Shown piece after piece: positions 1 through 11,145 of a DNA stretch of 64,000 nt (positions are counted from its first letter, which is position 1; every line of letters begins with the position of its first letter). The notes below the pieces were generated by a model that did not search any database, had not been told where the DNA came from, and saw only the letters and a program-made list of their open reading frames with translations. Origin of the DNA: Tetraselmis striata (Eukaryota > Chlorophyta > Chlorodendrophyceae > Chlorodendrales > Chlorodendraceae); the NCBI GenBank assembly GCA_006384855.1, contig VCJN01000554.1, positions 1 through 64,000 of the forward strand, in the 5' to 3' direction. Position numbers and translations under genes: made by a program.

Positions 1-1155
1 GTCCCGCCAAACCAGATGTGGTAACTCAGTGCCCGCTTCCCGGGCTGCCTTCACGAAGTGGCTGAACGCAACCCCAGCATTGTATATGGTGGCAGATGCG
101 TGGTGGTGTACGCCCACATTGAATACATGCACATCATGTATGTCTGCCTGCAGCACACAGGGCGCCGTTGTTGACGTGAACACATGGAAGTTTACGCTTA
201 TCAGGCAGAGGCGAAGAGCGCCAATTGCGTAGCACTGTTTGTGACACAGCCTCTTGCGCAGGCGTGTCGAGAACACTGCAGGTTTTGTGTCGGCATCTTT
301 GGAGAGAAGCCCACGGCGGGACCGCTTGCCTTTCGACGCTGCTGACTGCTGCACGCTTTTGAAGATGGGTGTGGCTGGCAGGGAGCTGAACTCTGCCATT
401 CGGCAAAGTGCTGCACGCATGAGCTGCCCGGTAATGGAGTCACCGTAGAGCACTAGTTCGCGCGGAGCGCCAGTGTACCAACGCGCGGCGGCGAGGTCCG
501 TAACATTGCAGCTGGAGGAGAGTGACAGCGGAGGCAGTCCCATGCAGTGTGAGTTTGTGTATGTGGCTGCCCGCTCCGCGCCATCGAAAGGCGCCGTCGT
601 ACACTGCGGGGGGCGGACGCCAAGTGTTGGTTTCGCTGGGCTAAGCTGGAGAGCCTGCAGAGAGCAGCGTGCACCTCTATGTCGTGCCCCTTCTGCTATC
701 TCCTCCTCCAGCGGAGTGATCAGCGCAAGAACCGTCGGCACATTGATCATGACGTGCCAGGCAAGCAGTAAAGCGAGCGGCAGGCAATGCGCTCTGACGC
801 CAGCTCGTCTCTTCCCCGGTGGTGTCCATTCTTCGGCCTTATTGGGCCTGCAGACCATGTGCGCCTCAGTGGAGGACAGGGTGGTAACTCGGTCAGAAAT
901 CATGTAACAGTACCCTGCGCTCGTGATGACGCTTGCCCAAAAGAGGCTGAAGGGCGCTTCAAACACGCTTCGCTTGATAGTCAAATAGCTCTCCACGCCC
1001 GCTCTGTCGCACAGGTAGCAGCGGCGTTGCGGGGACGCCGCCGACGTTATGCCGGGGGGAGCAGGGTAGTGTCCCAGCTCGGACGGTCCAGCGCCGGCAT
1101 CGCTGGCATTTTGTGACGTGCAGCACACCGGCGGCTCTCCGGGGCCCCTGTACAT
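1..1155 (-). CDS. PC-esterase-like (GDS) membrane protein, 5' part, continues past window start
   Basis: The minus strand reads open for 385 codons from the ATG at 1155-1153 to base 1; the nearest upstream in-frame stop is TAA at 1209-1207. Two hydrophobic segments are visible, about residues 64-86 and 123-146 (the second is followed by TPLEEE). A GDS serine-hydrolase motif (LVLYGDSITGQ) has its Gly at residue 238. Near the window edge VFNVGVHHH (about 344-352) and PHLVWRD (379-385) match the C-terminal blocks of the PC-esterase / trichome-birefringence-like family, whose members are Golgi polysaccharide O-acetyltransferases or esterases. The family motifs are seen; the substrate is unknown. 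The downstream D-x-x-H block would lie off the window. A Met at residue 85 is an alternative start. No intron is needed within the visible part. Confidence 0.68.
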   Translation of the reverse strand, partial: MYRGPGEPPVCCTSQNASDAGAGPSELGHYPAPPGITSAASPQRRCYLCDRAGVESYLTIKRSVFEAPFSLFWASVITSAGYCYMISDRVTTLSSTEAHMVCRPNKAEEWTPPGKRRAGVRAHCLPLALLLAWHVMINVPTVLALITPLEEEIAEGARHRGARCSLQALQLSPAKPTLGVRPPQCTTAPFDGAERAATYTNSHCMGLPPLSLSSSCNVTDLAAARWYTGAPRELVLYGDSITGQLMRAALCRMAEFSSLPATPIFKSVQQSAASKGKRSRRGLLSKDADTKPAVFSTRLRKRLCHKQCYAIGALRLCLISVNFHVFTSTTAPCVLQADIHDVHVFNVGVHHHASATIYNAGVAFSHFVKAAREAGTELPHLVWRD

Positions 1156-1240
1156 ATTAACTGTATGGTGGCAAGGATTTACATAGAAAGGCAAATTAAA
1201 AAATGGTTACATGAGCTATATATATACACAGCTAACTGCA

Positions 1241-2524
1241 GGTACCGGTATCGGCACATTAGAGCCCTCGCCGCGGCCCGCAGAACTGTATGCTTACGCG
1301 ACGAGCCCGGAACAGTCAGTTGGCCATCGCCACCCCGCCCACGCCCGCCGCTCGTGGGGCGACCATACTTGGTCCGGTCACTCAAGGCCCGGCACACCGT
1401 CTCGAGGACATTACAGCCTGCCACCACGGTGGTTGTCGCCATCATCCAGGCGGATCACGGCCGAAGCTTGTCAGGTGAGCGCGGGCGAGTCACAGTGCGC
1501 ACTCGACTTTCTGCCTAACCGTGACCCTCCTCCCCTCGCTGTCAAAGTGATCCCTGGACCCGATCCGGCACCCGCCTTAGTCAAACTTCAGAATCCGGCA
1601 GTTTAGAACCATATCAAAGTTTTTGCCGGTCAGAATATGTGTCGACCCCCTGTGTGACCTGGCGATGCGTGCGCTGCGCCGCTGAGCGACTCAGTGATCT
1701 ACCCCCCGCGCACGGCCGATGCACGGCCTGCGACACCCCCCTAAGTGTCCGGACCGTCCTGAGCGACGAGCGGCGTGCAGAGCGGAGCTTGCCTACGTTA
1801 TTCACCGGAAGTTGAGGGCGCAGAGCGCGTTGGGAGTGACGCGCTGGACGGTGCCCATGCTCTACTCCTCCTTCCACGAGACCTTCGCAGAGGACTCCAG
1901 GTTGAAGCACTTCCCTACACGGCAGATTCGAGGAAACAGGCGCACTGCCTTCTAGACTGAGGATTTTTCAGCCGTAGAGGACATGTGCCAGTTCCAAAGG
2001 TTAGAGGGGGGAGGGCAAGCCACCAGCTTGGTGGAATATACATTGCTTCCCTACGGGTGATATGGCTATCCCTGTCCCGCCTGCGAAGTTAATCGTTGTT
2101 GAGCGGCGACTGGGTGGTGTGGATGAGCATGTTGCGAGGTGGGTAAGGCAGGAAGTTATCGTTATGCTCAGTGTTGTCTCTCTGTCTGAAGTATGAGGTG
2201 CAAAGATAGAGCTTCTGGCTGCTTGCCCTGGTGTGGACGACAAGTCGCGCTGGCGTGAAACACCAACATGCGCGAATGCGATAGAAAACCATGTCATGCA
2301 CCATGTGCAGCAAAGGATCAGGAATGTGAGAGACATTGACGGTCAACTAGTTTTTGACCATTCTGTAGACCTGGCTTGTGCCGCGGCACAGGACTGGACC
2401 GGCGTGTAATTCATTTGCTTTGCCTATGATCGCTCGCTCTCTGGGACTGCATCGCTGCAATGATGTGTGTGGCACTATGCATGGGGCAGTATGGAATGGG
2501 ATCATGTTTGAATAACATGGATGT
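1241..2524 (+). repeat. Dispersed gene-tail repeat, copy 1
   Basis: This block is closely similar to 39697-40499, in the same orientation. Similarity runs over 1241-1766 and again over 2289-2524; copy 1 has about 520 extra bases between (1767-2288), which hold further protein-like sequence. Similarity continues about 115 bases past the shared TAA (2407-2409), so it includes the 3' untranslated part. This is either a recently duplicated host gene tail or an unnamed mobile element. Confidence 0.7.
1603..2409 (+). pseudogene. Cys-rich gene-tail fragment of repeat copy 1
   Basis: Frame 1603-1797 reads EPYQSF...TPCVTWRCVRC...GRCTACD, with C-x2-C pairs that look like a small zinc-binding unit, then stops. 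The same frame from about 2050 reads GDMAIPVPPAKLIVVERRL...VVSLSEV, meets TGA at 2194-2196, and continues to VRDIDGQLVFDHSVDLACAA...DWTGV before TAA at 2407-2409. The last ~38 residues match copy 2 (40270-40382), with silent as well as replacement differences, so this frame was coding. I do not recognise the family. The internal TGA and missing joins make it a pseudogene or a spliced gene whose introns I cannot place. Confidence 0.45.
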
Positions 2525-3136
2525 GCTGCAAAATTGTATTGGCTAAATATCTAGCTGTCTGGTTGCTTACGCCGTTGCGCCCTATGCTCTGACGCTGAAT
2601 ATGTGCCAGCCCGACCCCCAGCACGGCCTCGGCGTGAATGTCCCCTGCAGTGTCGGCCTTACCCGTGCCGATCCACTTCCTGCGCTGTCGCCCTTCTTGT
2701 GCTTGTTGCAGCGACGCCTCGCTACATCCTTGACTGCGATGTGACTGTGCTCCACCCCAGCAAAAATAATTGTTGATGCAGCCATGCTCCCGGATCCAAG
2801 CCGCAGCAGCACGGAGAACTACTTGCCGCGCAGCTGAATGCCATCCCTCTGCAGCTTTCAGCTTTCATCCCTCGTTGGCACTAAAGTCCGTGTAGCTATC
2901 ACCACCTTCGCGCATGCCAAACATAGATAGCAGTAGGAATGCAATTGTAAGTAATGTTGCATTGATGCCCACCAAATTTCAAACCATAATCTGCATTACA
3001 TGCAATTATCGCACCTTCATACAAGCACACTTTTCTGGCAATTGATGGACCAGTCATCCATCCCTTTTCCATGTGCATTCCTGCGCTCTATGATTGCCTT
3101 GATCACGACCACGGTAATCTATACCTCCCCCTTCTT
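2525..3136. other. No clear gene; possible terminal exon near 2783-2884
   Basis: After a plausible acceptor (TTGATGCAG ending about 2781) the plus strand reads HAPGSKPQQHGELLAAQL... to a TAA at about 2882-2884, which could be a last exon. I see no partner exon and nothing else recognisable here. Confidence 0.2.
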
Positions 3137-3764
3137 CTAGATCATAGTGGCATCTGCCAGGACCTGCAGTCTAATGACAAAGTCCCCGGGCAGCGCTGCC
3201 AGCGGGACCTGCTCAAGCCTTCTCCTGAGCGCTGACTCAAAAACAGTGACCACTGCAGACATCCCATCCTCTGGCTCCTCGATCCCAATCTGCATGCATC
3301 TGCTCATCTCATGCTCCTTGACGGATTCCTTTGCATGCCACACACGTATGGGAGTCTTGTATGGGCCCCGGGCTCTCTGCACATCATGACAGCAAAGGTT
3401 AACATCGTATCAGAGCATGCTATGATAGACATATATTATTGCATACATGCATGTGAATGGCACAGCAGCGGGAAACACCTTCTATTTCCCTTCTTGTACG
3501 AAGTTACCTGCGTGATTTTTGATATGTGAGACATCTTGCTAGCGCTGCCTGTGGCTCCGGAGTAAGTCGCCTTGCTGCTTTATTTATGTACGTAACAACC
3601 CGACTATGCTGCTGCCTCGCGTCGGTTGCCTCGTCCAGCAACATAGCCTTATCTAGCCTCCATGCCTCCTTCGCATTCTTCAGCGTCTCACGAGAGGATC
3701 TACCAGCGTTTTGAAGGCTCGCAATGAGACTTTCATCTCGGGCAGAACGTTGGTGGGTCGCTTG
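3137..3764 (-). CDS. Unrecognised spliced gene, last two exons
   Basis: Two minus-strand exons join in frame. Exon A, about 3764-3508, follows an acceptor (TTACAACAACAG) and ends at a good donor (CGCAG|GTAACT). Exon B, 3374-3137, follows an acceptor in TGTGCAGAG and ends at TAG. Exon A reads RSSRETLKNAKEAWRLDKAM...LTPEPQAALARCLTYQKSRR and exon B reads ARGPYKTPIRVWHAKESVKE...LPGDFVIRLQVLADATMI. Both have amphipathic, charged, protein-like composition. After the TAG at 3139-3137 the frame stays open through one more TAG for about 45 codons to a TGA. Earlier exons probably lie above 3764 but I cannot place them. No family recognised. Confidence 0.45.
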
Positions 3765-4934
3765 CTGTTGTTGTAAGCTTTAGGCGAAAGGCTTTAGCGC
3801 AGGCAAGGAAAAGGTTTGCAGCAAAGGAAATTGTTACAGTGCACATGGGTGTACACGGCTTTATACAACTATCGGCTTGGCAGTCGTCCGCATGCAAGCA
3901 TTACCTAGGCTTGTATATGCAATCTAGGCTTGGAGGCATCAGGGAGTCATCGGGGCGTAATGGCTGACGAGGGCATGACGTGTGGCAAGCACGCGGCATA
4001 TGTGTGTGGGCGGATCAGCAGCTTAGTTGCATGTTGTAGTTGCGTTAGTATAAGGAAGTGAGTGGTACGAGTATGATTGTATAGGTGTGCGGGTATAGGT
4101 ATGCATGTAGGATTATGGTGGTAACCCTAACATTCCATCCCGGCCCCCCAAAAAGTAGACCCATGGGATACGCAAGGGAAGCGGGCGGGGTATTCGGCGA
4201 TCAGGGCACGATGATAAGTGTGCGCAAGCATTGCCACTGGGACAAGATTGTGTCGGGCATAATTCTCGTGGAATATTTACGGGATGGCAGTGCATAGCAA
4301 AAGGCAAGCGGAGTTGGCAAGAGTTGGCAAGCGGAGTTTGACAAGCTGACTGCGAAGCAATATGTGTGACGTTGACATCCAGAACTTATTGGGGCGAGTT
4401 TAACGGTTGGCATATGCTATGTATGCTCAATTTTTATGTATTGGCGAGTTCTAAGTTTTAGTTATGTATTTTTGCATGTATGTGGTATTTTGGCGATATC
4501 AATGTAATCCGAACAGTCCACGTGTTGGTACAACAAGTTAGCGGGTGTGAGCGGGTTCGTGCGTAGCGGGCGTCAAGCGGAGTGCATGTAGTTGCGGATT
4601 GGTAGGCATCGTAGCATGAGTTGAAACCTACGAGGGATAAGTTATATGGCCGGTCGTAATTACGTAACGACCACGAGCGGAACGTGTTTTGTCATGACCG
4701 AGGTGAAGCGGGGATTGTGGTCTTTCATTCTTATGCGACAAAGATCGTGGGGGCGGAAATATTGTAAATAAGTAAGCGGGCAAGCCGAGGAGCGTCTACG
4801 TGGATACGACAAGGGATGAAGTGGGCTTGTACTGTAAATATGTGTACACGTGTGGGTGTAGCGGCAAAGATATTTCGCATAGGGCGGCATGCCTGTAGGG
4901 CTCCGCATCAAGCCTCGTGATGAGATAAATATCA
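3765..4934. other. Gene-poor stretch
   Basis: I see no coding exon, RNA gene or repeat array I can support. Short ORFs on both strands have no coding character. Confidence 0.4.
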
Positions 4935-5129
4935 AGAATTGGTGCATGACGGAAAAAAAAGATCAAGAATTGGTGCATGATCCAGTTGATCCGATCTTTA
5001 ATCGATTTAATTGGGTTGCTAAACATTGGTGCACCGGTAAATCCAACCCCTTGAATATCGGTGCACCAGTAAAATCTACCACATAAATATCCGTGCACTA
5101 GTAAATTCCGTGTCTAAATATCGGTGCAC
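4935..5129 (+). repeat. GGTGCACC minisatellite, block 1
   Basis: Four to five degenerate ~32-bp units with core ATCGGTGCACCAGTAAATTC. The same units recur at 7497-7572 and 11146-11475. The core holds the palindrome GGTGCACC. The last unit ends where a retrotransposon remnant begins (about 5130). Confidence 0.75.
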
Positions 5130-5483
5130 TGTCACAGCGTACAACGTTTCAGCGTACGCATGCGCGCGTACGGGGACTTGCTTACTTGGCATACCGGCGA
5201 ATACTCGTCGCCTGTCATACGGGTATCAATTTTAGTACTTGTAGTACTGCGTTGTATGTGTATGCCTGATGTCCAAGCGAGCAGTCACCCATGGCGCAAC
5301 GACCAACTGTCTGTCGCTCAGCTCTCACACATAGAACCACCGACAGACCTAGGGCCCGTACCAACGGCTAACTGCCGCCAACCACGGCGCCCGTGCAGAC
5401 CAATAGCGCGTGGGAAGGCCTAGGGGCTTAGTCGGCTCGCGCGCCCGCGGGATGCTTTAGCATCATGTCGGCGCGCTGCCCGC

Positions 5484-6211
5484 CCACTCTTTGGCTTTCC
5501 AAACGTCTCATCCCACCCATCTTGTAACCACGCTACTACACCACAAACACCTCGACTCTGTGCACATCACACATGCACGTGCCTCGTCTATTGCTGTCCA
5601 TCAAGGGCAGTACAACCTGCTGTCGAGCTGCGAGTGATATCGCGCAGCAAGCAACGGTGGTGAGTCGCGGTTACACCTGTGTTGTTTGCGTCGTGACGCC
5701 CGTCTTGCTTTTACCTCCTGTGAACCCGTCGTACCGACTGCCTGGACTTGTCGACCGACCGACCGACCGACCGATTAGCGTACCGAACGTGCCTGATCAG
5801 CACTGGCTTGCTTGTTGCCATATGCGAGCAGTCGGTACTGCGTGTCGTCGTCGTCGAGTCGTGTCGTGATACCGTACGCGTACGCATATGCGCGCGTGCG
5901 GGCACTCGTAGTCCATTCGCGAGAGGCATGTCGTGCGGCACAGGGTGAGGAGTGCTTGACGTATTTCGTGTCGATCGACCACACACACACACACACACAC
6001 CTCTGTCACGCCGAGTAACCAAGCAACTCGCACGCGTGTGTAGTGCCGGCCAATAGGGCCGATGGCACTGTGAGACGTACTTCTACTGGAGTCATAGGAA
6101 CCGAGGCCAAGAGTCAGCAAGTCTTAGACAGAGACTTAGAGGCTAGGACACGTACATAAGACCACATGCCTAAGAGTCTGTTAGGCGATCGTTTGGAAAG
6201 CCAAAGAGTGG
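5484..6211. repeat. 22-bp perfect inverted repeat inside the element
   Basis: Bases 5484-5505 and 6190-6211 are exact reverse complements (core CTTTGGCTTTCCAAACG). They bracket about 685 bases containing a GACC microsatellite (5754-5773) and an AC run (5980-6000). They could be the ends of a small nested element or an RNA stem in the leader. Confidence 0.6.
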
Positions 6212-6576
6212 CTATTCCTAAGTGGTCTTAGTCCTGAACGCCCACATCCCAATACCCCCACTTAGACGCTGACCTCGAGGTTGTTCAGGGGACGCCCTCA
6301 CCTCCTGCAGTCAGCCACGTCTTCACAAGTGGAGGGAGCAAGTCATCACAGTGCAACGTTCATCGGCGCCGATCTTCTGCGCTATTGTTGGCAAGGCACT
6401 GTGCAAGGCGCGCGTAGGAGGCATCGCCTACACCTACAACGCGTGCAACGAGCTGAGAGGAGCCGCGGGTGGTGGTTACCTCAGCCTGGAGCGCGTTTGT
6501 CGGCAACCGCTTCATCAACCTGTTCAGTCCAGACTTCTGCGCGCCAATTGGGGGGAGCGGTCACTGAGCAAGGCGC

Positions 6577-7443
6577 ATGTCAGAGGGAGAGAGCCCGCGC
6601 CAACTCAGACGACGCTTCACGAGGAGTACCGGAGCACCTGTGGCAGCACCCTTATTGGAGCCGGAGCGCGTCTTGCGTCAAGCGCTCCGTGACGCCATGG
6701 CGCAGCGGGGTGGAGACCCCAGCGCCGTAGGATCTGGAACACCATCAAGACGACGACCACCTAGAAGTCAGCACTACACGCCCAATCAGATCATGGTTGA
6801 CCTGAGTGCAGCGGAGGAGCGCATCTACGAGGAGCGAGAAGACGCGCGGACAATCGCCGGTGGTCTACGCAAGGAGACAACACCACGCCATGAGCGCTTC
6901 GACGGCGCTACCTCAATATGGACGGAGTGGTTCAGTTCATTCAACGCCAACGTGTTGGTGCCATACGCGCTTAACAAGGCGCCACCAAGATCAGCCCCGA
7001 GGGCTGACGGAGCTGGTTCATCGGAGGGCGAGAGCACCGGACCAGAGTGGGTGTTCAGCCCAGCAGACTCCCTTCAGCTTCTTCAAGAGTATGTCGAGAT
7101 CAACGCCGTCACCAGGCCCATCATCGATCAATGGCAGAAGGACACTCTACGCTATCAACAACGAACTCTCCGCTTCGACCCTTGATCCGGACGCATTAGA
7201 GTGCCATCGCGCGAGGATGCGGACGCCTTTCACGAGTTCCGCTATCGACGCTACGTGGAGCTCTTTGAGACCAAGTTCAATGAGGCGCCGAAGATGCGCA
7301 CTAGGTACGACGCCTACACCCGTGAGGGCTTCCGCGAGACCCCTGCCAGCTTGGCGATGACTCTTCGCGAGCTCAAGGCGCATCTACCAGACCTCACGTG
7401 GGACAAGGTCAACCAGAAAGCGTTCGACGTCATGACCTCATGC
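6577..7443 (+). pseudogene. Gag-like capsid ORF with one in-frame stop
   Basis: One frame is open from 6577 to 7182, meets TGA at 7183-7185, and continues open in the same frame to at least 7443. The N-terminal third is basic and low in complexity (RQLRRRF, SRRRPPRSQHY). The middle has the gag-like signature ERFDGATSIWTEWFSSF at about residues 108-124. The C-terminal part (FHEFRYRRYVELFETKF, LRELKAHLPDLTWDKV) is helical and charged, as in LTR-retrotransposon capsid proteins. No zinc knuckle, protease or polymerase follows. The role, packaging of element RNA, is inferred from the gag resemblance. Confidence 0.5.
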
Positions 7444-7496
7444 AGTGCGGCGCCGACAGTTTACCACCACCACCCCATTTCTCTTTTTCCTGCGAC

Positions 7497-7572
7497 AGCA
7501 CCAGTAAATTCCGTGTCTAAATATCGGTGCACCAGTAAATTATGCGAAAATATTGGTGCACCAGAGGTGATA
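7497..7572 (+). repeat. GGTGCACC minisatellite, block 2
   Basis: Two units of the same minisatellite resume immediately downstream of the 5130-7490 insertion. GTAAATTCCGTGTCTAAATA is identical to sequence in the last units of block 1 (about 5102-5129). Confidence 0.7.
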
Positions 7573-8159
7573 TATGCAGTATTGATCGATTTTACTCCGC
7601 GAATTTGATGTAAATCTGGAAGAAAGGAAATTGTGTCAAGTTCATTCGATGAAAATGAGCCTCAATTAACATCATCATATTATTATTACACTTTGATCCA
7701 TGCATCAGGTGGACAGGTCGCACACCACATTACTGCAGCATGTGTGATGCGCTAAGTACTAAGAAGCATGTATGGGACAATCCCATACAACTTGGGAAAA
7801 AGATTGCGGTCCCTGCCCTCCCCTTCGTCCGCGGGAATCATCAATGAGTACAACCCTCTCCATGTTGAGTATTATCGACACCTCTCCATGTCAGATGAGT
7901 ATAACCCTCTCCATGTTGTTAGGGATCATTGGGCAGAAGGTATAGCGGAAGATGCTTATGCGGATATACAAAGTGAATCTTGGTGCAATGCATGTGCAAG
8001 TGGCTGACTTCATGGTTGTAGCTGTGGATGTTTGCCTGGCTGCGAGCTGTCATGCACCCAATGCAGAGACCATTGATCGTAACAGACGGTGCGTACAAGT
8101 GATGGTATGCAATACCAACACCACTACCTACACGCAACGACAACACTATGATACCACCC
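7573..8159. other. 3' flank of the hAT element
   Basis: AT-rich, with no gene. A short direct repeat (ACCCTCTCCATGTTG) occurs at about 7853 and 7902. The hAT terminal inverted repeat should lie here or just outside; I could not identify it. Confidence 0.35.
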
Positions 8160-10994
8160 CTAGTCAAGGTTCTTATACACAATGAGCGCGTGCTCAAGTG
8201 TCCTCTCAGAGGTAGACTTCTTGAAGTCGTTGTGCATTCTGCTTGCTGCAGAGAAGAGGCGTTCCACACCTGCAGAGGTTGCGGGGAAGGCATGGAATTG
8301 GCGAGCCATCTTGCTCAGGTGGGGAAATATGGTCGGCCTGGCCTTCCACCAGGCCAACAAATCAAAGTCTGTGCCATCATCATTGATGGGATTGATATGC
8401 AAATAAGAAAAGCTTTTGAGAATCGTCACTTAACATGCATACATACAATCTCAAAGCATATCAGCACATAATTGGCACAATATGCTCAAAACAATTATGC
8501 ACATCATAACGCGCGCACCTGGGGGAGCTTGAGGTTCTCCTCCACCTCCTTCATCGGCATGGCAAGTACCTCTGTTGGGGTCCAAGAGTGCTGAGTTGTT
8601 GATGGCACTGGCACAGAAGTCCCGTTGGCAGCTGGAGCCGATGCGGCCAGTCCAAACAAAGGCATGTTGTCTTGGTCCACTGTGCGCAGCAGCAGCTGCA
8701 TCCCAGCAATGCCTGACAGCTTGGCCTTCTTGACCGGGGCCGCATTGAATGCGGTGCGCTTGCTGGCAAGTGCTACGGGAGCTGGAGCAATAGAGGGCGC
8801 CGGCGGGGCCCAGCCATCCTTGTAGGCGCCTCGCAGGTAACTGTACGCATCTGCACGCATGAGGCGGCCCGCCCCTGGAAAATCAAAGTTCTTCCATCTG
8901 TCCAAAACATACATTGAAGAACTTAGCCCCCGGGCAACATAATTTGCAAGGAATAGGTAAATAGTTATACACGCACGAGAATAGTTATACACGCATGAGT
9001 GTAATACCTTGGGTCCAAAGCTGTTGCTATCAACGCGTCCTCTGTGTAAGAGGGGTTGTTGCTTAGAATGCGCCTTTGAATGGAATTCTTGAAGGTGTTT
9101 CGGGACTCCCAGACCTCCATCGCCATGTCCGTTGTAATAGGGAATAGATGCAAATGAGGTTACCTGACCGAATGGCTGGGCAAGGAGCAGCTTCTCCTTA
9201 AGCTCGAAGTCAGGTGTTATTCATTACGCCATGATGGCCAAGATGGAGATGCCGTTTTCTCCCCAGATGTCCGCAGCTAGGGAGACTGACAAGCGCTCCT
9301 TCTGTAGGTCTTCAATCTCCTCCTGCAGGATGTGAAGGCAGGTAAAGTGAGTGGGCATGAACGGTGTGCCCTTGGTTCAGATGAGGCACAAGGGGTAGAT
9401 GGAGGAAAGCGGGACATGGAGGGAGGCTACCAACCCTTAGTTGGAGAATGTTCTCCACCGACATCTCCAGGATCATCTTGTCAACCGTGGATGCCATGGG
9501 CCCGGAGTATCGTCCATGTGTAAGCAACTGTGTGGAAAAATAGCATTGACGTTAGTAAATAAATGGGAGGGGGTTGGGCAACGGAAAGGCATAGGAAGCG
9601 AGAATGGGCTTGTACCTTTAGGAACTCCCGCAGATACTGGTCGCGCTCCATGATGTTGTGAGGCATGCAGCTCTTGACGATCCACTTCACAGCAGCTGTG
9701 TCGTAGTCGCGCTTCACGTCATCGGGAAGCTTGGTGAGCTTGACAGCCTCGGCGACAGGGGCATGCTTGTTGAAACCCCCCGCGTCCTTCTTGAAGATGG
9801 CCTTAAGTGCGATCTGTCGGCATACGGACAACGGCGGCGAGGGATCTGCAAGAAAGTCGAATACTATTTTTTCCATAAGGGTGCGCCGCGGGGGAGGGTG
9901 TCAGCGGCGCACCTTGCCGCCCATCGCATCGTCGACTAGGTCGTCGGAATGCTTGCGGATGAGGTTCGTGGTGTTGCTAAACGCCATGGTGGTGCGGCAG
10001 AGACTGCATGTGTTGTAGAGGTAGCCGTCCTCTCCGCGGAACTTCTTGCTGAAGTAGTTCCAGACGATGTACTTGCGGGGCTGCACTGTCGCGCGACGAT
10101 TGGCCGCCGCAACAGGCGATGCACATGGCGAGCGGATCATCAACTTTAGCTTCAAAGGTAGAAAGGGCAGGGAACGGGGCCGTAAAGGGGTTGGGCGCGG
10201 GGGGTCTCACCAGGAGCGGGTTCGGGATTCTCCGGATTTTCATCGCCGACGAGTAGCACCTCTTGGGCGTTGGTCGCCTCGTCACTGGTAAGGCCATCAT
10301 GTGGGAGGCTGCGAATGCTTGAGGATCCCGGATCAGACCCAGTGTTAGGGCGCTTGGCACTGGGGCGCCCGACGCCCAGGGCACGCCTAGCCTCGAGGAA
10401 CTCGTCGATCTTTGCCAGGCTCTCGTCGTCCTCCAGGTGAGAAGCATGCTCCGTGGTATCCGCCTTGTCGCATAGTCCCCCCCATCGCACGATGTAGTGC
10501 TCCACACCCTTGCGCGTTACTTGCGCAAGGATCTTCTCGACCGTGTACGCCTCGCGCCCGTTGTATGCATCCGCGAAGCTTATGGGAGTGCGCTTGGGTC
10601 CATCTGGGGCGCCTTCATGGTCCAAGGTGGAAGCCTTCGCAGGAAGAAGTGCAATCTGCGGGCGCCCGCGCTTCCTGGCCATCGTTTGAACTCGCGACAC
10701 GGGCGTACGGTATTAAAACTGCTACCTCCGCGCGGCTGCTTGACGCGCCACTATTGCTGACGAGTATTGCACAAAGTATTGGAAAATCGCGGCCGCGGAG
10801 GATATATACTCCTGGCGGTTTATATCCTCCGCGGCCGCGCACTCACCTGGATCCAGCCGATCGATCTCACCGGGGGAAACTCTTCCGGCACCCAAACCGC
10901 GCCCAACAACCGCGTTGCGGTCTACCATATGGGATCGTGAGGGGTTGATCCACCAAAGCTTAAATCTGCACCGTCCAATAATCTCAATGGTCAT
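8160..10994 (-). pseudogene. hAT transposase pseudogene with AT-hook, chromodomain and BED finger exons
   Basis: Minus-strand exons that join in frame: about 10994-10847 (N-terminus, donor CCAG|GTGAGT), 10690-10211 (MARKRGRP AT-hook, then chromodomain at 10555-10395 with YTVEKIL and HYIVRWGG), 10085-9913 (BED finger, WNYFSKKF and CSLC...RKH), 9813-9616, 9527-9435, 9322-9164 (SLAADIWGENGISILAIMA, the hAT DIW block), about 9116-9008 (TALDPR), 8897-8519, and a last exon ending in TAG at 8160 (hAT dimerisation domain, FHAFPATSAGVERLFSAASR). hAT transposases cut and paste DNA with an RNase H-like fold. TAA TGA stands in frame at 9226-9221, and the ~200-residue catalytic core expected between DIW and LDPR is missing, so the copy is dead. 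The chromodomain keeps the first aromatic and W but has TTEH where TWEP is usual. The BED exon join is the least certain. Confidence 0.72.
10788..10838. repeat. 19-bp perfect hairpin in an intron of the hAT gene
   Basis: CGCGGCCGCGGAGGATATA (10788-10806) and its exact reverse complement (10820-10838) are separated by 13 bases. The hairpin lies in the intron between the 10847 donor and the 10690 exon. It may be a solo foldback or a regulatory stem; no function is visible. Confidence 0.8.
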
Positions 10995-11145
10995 TTCATT
11001 GCCGTCGAGGCGTCGATGCAATTGGGGAGCAAGGATCCCGCAATTGTATGTCCAACTGTGGCCGTCAGATCGTGGTTACCACGCATCGTCACGACCGAAG
11101 CCGTCCATGACACATGTCTCCCACTGTGGCTGATTCTCGGTTGAT

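Larger units (their letters stand above)
5130..7490 (+). mobile_element. Retrotransposon remnant inserted in the minisatellite
   Basis: The segment begins TGTCACAG and ends CTGCGACA (imperfect inverted ends TGTcrCAG). It is flanked by GCAC on both sides, and identical minisatellite units abut both ends, which argues for an insertion of about 2.36 kb into the array. It contains a gag-like ORF but no polymerase, so it is a non-autonomous or internally deleted element. I could not find a second LTR, a primer binding site or a polypurine tract, so LTR class membership is inferred from the TGT...ACA ends and the gag. Confidence 0.45.
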
